Shown in pieces: positions 59,773 to 64,000 of a stretch of 64,000 bases of DNA (the stretch's first letter is position 1; each line of letters begins with the position of its first letter). Position numbers and translations under genes: made by a program. The DNA is taken from positions 32,204,759 through 32,268,758 of the forward strand of contig CM077824.1 in NCBI GenBank assembly GCA_039720395.1, written 5' to 3'. Source of the DNA: Liquidambar formosana. Its lineage: Eukaryota; Streptophyta; Magnoliopsida; Saxifragales; Altingiaceae. A model generated the notes under the pieces. The model was not told the origin of the DNA. It was given only the letters and a program-made list of their open reading frames with translations, and ran no database searches.

Positions 59773-59780
59773 TTTATATA
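59773..59780 (-). promoter_or_regulatory. TATA box of RGL-2
   Basis: TATATAAA on the minus strand about 230 bp upstream of the ATG, in the same local context as the RGL-1 TATA box. Confidence 0.65.
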
Positions 59781-60531
59781 GACATGCAAAAACATAAAAT
59801 AAAAATAGAAAAACAGTTGGGAACTGACCAAACACGTCCTAATAAAATTCAAACAACTACCAATATGGACTCAAATTCTTCGCCTACCTTCGTCAAAATG
59901 TCAAAGCATACCAAAACACCACAATATAGGTTTAATTATATGTTAGAACAAAGACTTCAATATGCCAATCCAAAAAATCAAAATCAAAATAAAAATAAGA
60001 AAAGGGAAAACAGGCAAGGACTTCCACATTGACCAATTATACAAGACTGCGTAACAAACAATTAAAGTCTTGTGCAAGGATATCACGTCACCCTAAACGT
60101 CCAATGAATTCTCGAAGAGCACGGACCTTATGGATGCGGAGGTATTACAAGTCCTTTCCATCCGCTGTCCTTCGTGGATTTCTTGCTCATTGCTAGATGG
60201 TTCCATACTGGAATGTTGACAACAGATTGTTCTCCGAAAGCAAAAACAAAGAAATTATAGAGAGAGAGGAAACTAAACAGGAAGGGAATACACACTTGGG
60301 CACTAATTGTTTCTAAATTCTGCCCTGGGTTTTTAAGACACGGCATTATAGAGATTAAAAAACGTGGGAGGAAATATAATTTCCTGCATTTGAATGACCT
60401 CTTGAGGATCGGTAACTGTATCTGGTCATCTTATTTGGCTTTGACTTGTATTAAGTCCAAGGGACTCCGGGGAATCGGGCCGAATACTTTTCGTGGTTTT
60501 TGGGGGGTTATTTTGAATGGAAAAAAAATAA

Positions 60532-60870
60532 GGCTATTGTCATCACAAAAATTATTAAGTTTTCCCTTTTGATTTTTAATATTTCAAGGTTTTATGAAAA
60601 TATAAAAGGTTTTATGAAATCTTGTTACGCTATTCATTAGAAAATATCATTTTAAACAACTTTGTAGAGTAAATTTTTTCCAAAATTTGTCATTTAAGTT
60701 GGCTTTTTAACTATTTACAATCTTTAATTATTTCGTTTTTACAAAAAATTTCAAGAAAAATGACAGATTTTGAAAAAACTTCTTCTACAAAGTTATTTAA
60801 AATAATATTTTTTAATGAATAGGGCGTTTGGTTTTGGGAAGAACCTTTTATATTCTTCATAAACCTTCAT
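60532..60870. mobile_element. Foldback MITE, second copy of the 5851 family
   Basis: It shares GGTTTTATGAAAATA, ATTAGAAAA(A/C)AT and CTTCTACAAA(G/A)TT words in the same inverted layout as the MITE in CAD-A intron 2, but is more degraded at the right end. Confidence 0.65.
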
Positions 60871-61400
60871 ATTCTTCCTAAAGGTTGTGCTTATCAATTT
60901 TCTAAAGGTCAGTTGATTTGATTTTTATTTGATTTTATGTAAATCTATTAAGCATTATGCTGAAAATTAAGCATAAACAGGACTCATTCAAACTAATGCT
61001 GCGCTAAATAGATTATTAAAAAAAAAAATTAAATAGATTGTAAGGGAACGAATTAGAGTTTTCTAAACTTCCAAATAGACTTTTGGTTTCACGGTTTCAT
61101 TGTTTTAGGGCTTGATTGGGAATTTAAAAAACTGAATCAGACTAGGTCTAGTTCATAACTGTTATTTGGTTTTTAAATAAATTAACTCACAGTTGGTTTA
61201 AAAAAAATCTGTGTTTATACCTTATTTTCAAAACAAAGTTAAACTATTTAGCAAGAAAAAGAGATTTACCAAATAGTATGAAATCAAAACTAGTCAGTGG
61301 TCATACTTATCTGCAGTTGACCAAATTTTTAGGTTTACCAAACAACCCCTTAGTTAGGAGATTTATAGAGAGTAGTGACATAATCAAGAGGTCATAGAAA

Positions 61401-62429
61401 TTGAGCTACTTCCACCGTGTTTGTGCCAAATTTTGACACTTGTCAAGCTTTTAGATATTAGATTTTAGATTTTAGATTATTTTTGCTGATAAAGTCAACC
61501 TTTTAGAGTATTAGTTGTACATCTTGGCGATAGAGGATTTCCTTTTTATTTTTTATCCAAGGGGTGCTTGTCTTTCTGCGGGTATCAATTCGTTTATATT
61601 TACTTCATTTAAAAAAACTTATCTAGATAATGTAGCTAGCTAAATTCGGAATGTCTAAAGTTTAAGTCTAGATTTGAATAGGTCAAATTTTATCTAGAAA
61701 TTTCATCCTAAAGGTTGAGTTTTTTTATAAGCAAAAAAAAAAAAAAAAAAAAAAAAAGAAAGAAGAAAGGGGTAACCAGTTGTGGCATAACTTTACTTGA
61801 TCATGACCATAGTAACATTCCTACCCAATAAAGAACCAATGGTAAGAAGGATCTAGACAGACCCATAAAATGATCAAGAGAATTACAATCCATGCTCCCC
61901 TGAAGTTAGTTGAATTATAGCTTGACTTTAGTCTCATTCAAAGTTAGTGGTTCTGACACATGAATAGGAACATCGAGGAAGATATTCACGTCAGTCCATC
62001 ATTCTTGAAACTCGAACCCTTGACTGTTTAACCTCTATATTTTTACCACTAGATCACCACCTTAGTGATTCTTATGGTTGAGTTTGATTGCCAAAAAACC
62101 TTATGCAGGAAATTAAATTGAAGCATAGGAAACTAAAGCAAAGGGATAATGCAAGGACTTTGTTTTTGGTTGTGTCGCAATTGCGATTGTTTGGCTTATA
62201 ACTATAGGTTCGTCTCGCAATTGTCTGGTCTATGATATCATACTATGGCAGAATACCTACCTACGGCGCGCATCTCTGTGGGTTGTTTTCATATTAAATA
62301 TTAAAATTATTCTTATTATTATTTTTTAAATAATATACTAAAAGGAGTTAAATAGGAGTAATATAAAATGGGTTTTTTTAACATGTGACCTAAAGGCACG
62401 TGTTAAACTACTATTACCCTATCATTGTA
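61401..62429. repeat. Direct duplication, copy 1
   Basis: The block from CTACTTCCACCGTGTTTGTG to beyond TGTGACCTAAAGGCACGTG recurs 1647 bp downstream with small changes. It includes a minus-strand SINE-like unit and the left arm of a small MITE. Confidence 0.85.
61780..62090 (-). repeat. SINE-like element
   Basis: On the minus strand GGTGATCTAGTGGTA (A-box-like) and CAAGGGTTCGAGTT (B-box-like) are about 40 bp apart at the 5' end. Confidence 0.55.
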
Positions 62430-62581
62430 TGGAAAAATGTGTTGTACAGTTTTCTAAGTATTTTCACATTTTTACAAACAAGTATCACCATCATTTATGT
62501 ATTTTTAATTATTTCCCTTGCAATAATTGGATTCTTAATTGTAGTTTAACATGTGTCTTAAAGGCACACGTTAAAAAAACC
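62371..62581. mobile_element. Small MITE in the duplication spacer
   Basis: GGGTTTTTTTAACATGTG on the left and CACACGTTAAAAAAACCC on the right are inverse copies over about 38 bp. The flanks ATATAAAAT and AAATAAAAT are similar. The left arm is also present at 63937 in the second duplicate. Confidence 0.65.
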
Positions 62582-63047
62582 CAAATAAAATTAGAGTTAA
62601 ATTACAAAGAACCCCTGAAGCATGGGAGGGTCAGAAGATAACTCCCTTATGTTTTAATTTTACCAATGTACCTCCTAATTCAGTTAAAATACAAAATCAA
62701 TTGTCGATGGTTATCCAATTGGCCATGACGCCAACGAAGATTCTGACGATTATAGAAAAATTAATGACTTTTTGGATAATACGAATCCGTTAATAATGTC
62801 ATGTGTGTAACCACGTGACTAATTTACTGACCTCCCATGTTTCTGGGGATTTTCTAGAATTTACACTAAAATTAGTTTGAGCTTAAAAGAAAAAAACTGC
62901 TTCGCCCATGTTGCGCTTTATCTGCCACGTGTCAATCTTTCATAAACTATCTTTACAATTATGGCGCATTACCTTTTAGCATGAAATGAAGGGCCATAAT
63001 AATGTGGGATTTTTTTAGTGTTTTGTTTGATCAGTTGGAGTGGTTAA

Positions 63048-64000
63048 TTGGGCCACTTCCACCGTGTTTGTCCCAAATTTTGACACTTGTCAAGCTTTTA
63101 GTTATTTTATTTTTTATTCATTTTTGTTGACAAGATAAACCTTTTACAGTTTTAGTTATATGTATCTTGGCGATACGGATTTTACCTTTTATTAGTGTTT
63201 TTATCCAAAAGCCGTTGGGTGCTTGCCTTCCTACAGGTATCAATTCGTTTATATTTAGTTTCTTTAAACGAACTTATCAATGTAATCTAACTAGCTAAAT
63301 TTGGAATGTCTAAAGTTTATAAGTCTGAATTTGAACCGGTCAAATTCTGCTGAGAAATTCCATCCTAAAGTTGAGTTTTTGATAAGTTAAAAAGGGTAAA
63401 AGGGAGTAACCAGTTGTGGCTCAATTCTGTTGTGGCTCAATTCTATTTAGGCGTGACCATAGTAACACTCTTACCCACTAAGAACTAATGGCAGAAAAAG
63501 CTTAGATGGGCCCACAAATGAGAGAATTGTAAGTGCTCCTTTAAGTCGATTAAACCATAGCTTGACTTAATACCACCAAAGGTTAGTGGCTCGCCACCAT
63601 CTTTGACACTCGAACCTTTAACTACCTAATTAACCTTCCACATTTTTACCACTAGGTTACCACCCTTAGTGGATCCTAAAGGTTGAGTTTGATTGCTAAA
63701 AAAAACTTATGCAGGAAATTAAATTGAAGCATAGGAAACTAAAGCAAAGGGATAAAGCAAGGACTTGGTTTTTGGTTGTCTCCCCATTGTTTGGTTTATA
63801 ATATAAATATAATACTATGGTAGAATACCTACCTACGGCGCGCACCTCAGTGGGTTGTTTTCATATTAAATATTAAAATTATTATTATTATTTAAATAAG
63901 ATATCAAAAAGGAGTTAAATAGGAGTAATATAAAACGGGTTTTCTCAACGCGTGCCCTAAGGGCACATGTTAAGCTATAATTGCCTAATCCCTTGCACGA
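63048..64000. repeat. Direct duplication, copy 2 (runs off the window)
   Basis: Matches 61401-62429 in order, including CTACCTACGGCGCGCA and GGGTTGTTTTCATATTAAAT. It is cut by the window end. Confidence 0.85.
63400..63690 (-). repeat. SINE-like element, second copy
   Basis: The same unit within the second duplicate: AACCTAGTGGTA and AAAGGTTCGAGTG on the minus strand. Confidence 0.55.

Noticed and set aside
1..64000. CRISPR array, bacterial operon or prophage
   Set aside because: No regularly spaced short repeats with unique spacers and no prokaryotic gene organisation; all genes have spliceosomal introns.

Overview
This is nuclear DNA of a flowering plant. Two gene families have many short exons with GT-AG introns and TATA boxes. 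Intergenic and intronic space is AT-rich and dense with plant transposons: Copia and Gypsy LTRs, a TRIM, Helitrons, hAT, Mutator-like and Stowaway elements, and SINE-like sequences. One fossil of plastid psbB is present. The gene families suggest a dicot, but the species cannot be told from the sequence. Four apparently intact protein-coding genes were reconstructed exon by exon, all on the minus strand, as two tandem pairs.

Region 1 (1-25000) holds two cinnamyl-alcohol-dehydrogenase-like genes. CAD-A (2717-14680, 362 codons) and CAD-B (18322-22583, 360 codons) share five exons, the first four of identical length. Intron 2 of CAD-A is 10.3 kb because it contains a hAT-like element, with a foldback MITE inside it, and a complete 7.4-kb Ty1/Copia element with near-identical LTRs. 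CAD-B has a foldback element of about 1 kb, itself split by a 1.3-kb hAT-like element, placed 12 bp upstream of its TATA box.

Region 2 (25000-36300) has no intact gene. It contains a Mutator-like element with a 10-bp target duplication around a purine-rich minisatellite. Next to it is a TIR element of about 2.7 kb that carries a broken copy of a plant DUF3820-type gene and was later split by two adjacent LTR insertions, so it now spans 6.2 kb. A Stowaway MITE interrupted by another solo LTR follows.

Region 3 (36300-60400) holds two tandem rhamnogalacturonate lyase genes (PL4 family). RGL-1 (36311-44547, 680 codons) and RGL-2 (52699-59547, 678 codons) each have 16 coding exons, 13 of them equal in length between the copies. 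Both have a signal peptide, a predicted 5' UTR intron and a TATA box. RGL-1 carries a TRIM in intron 1. The gap between them holds a Helitron cluster, a foldback MITE and the psbB fragment.

Region 4 (60400-64000) is gene-free. It has a MITE, SINE-like sequences and a direct duplication of about 1 kb that runs off the window end.

Both enzyme families act on cell-wall chemistry: monolignol or related aldehyde reduction in the cytosol, and pectin RG-I cleavage in the wall. They are neighbours, but nothing in the sequence shows that they work in one pathway or share regulation.
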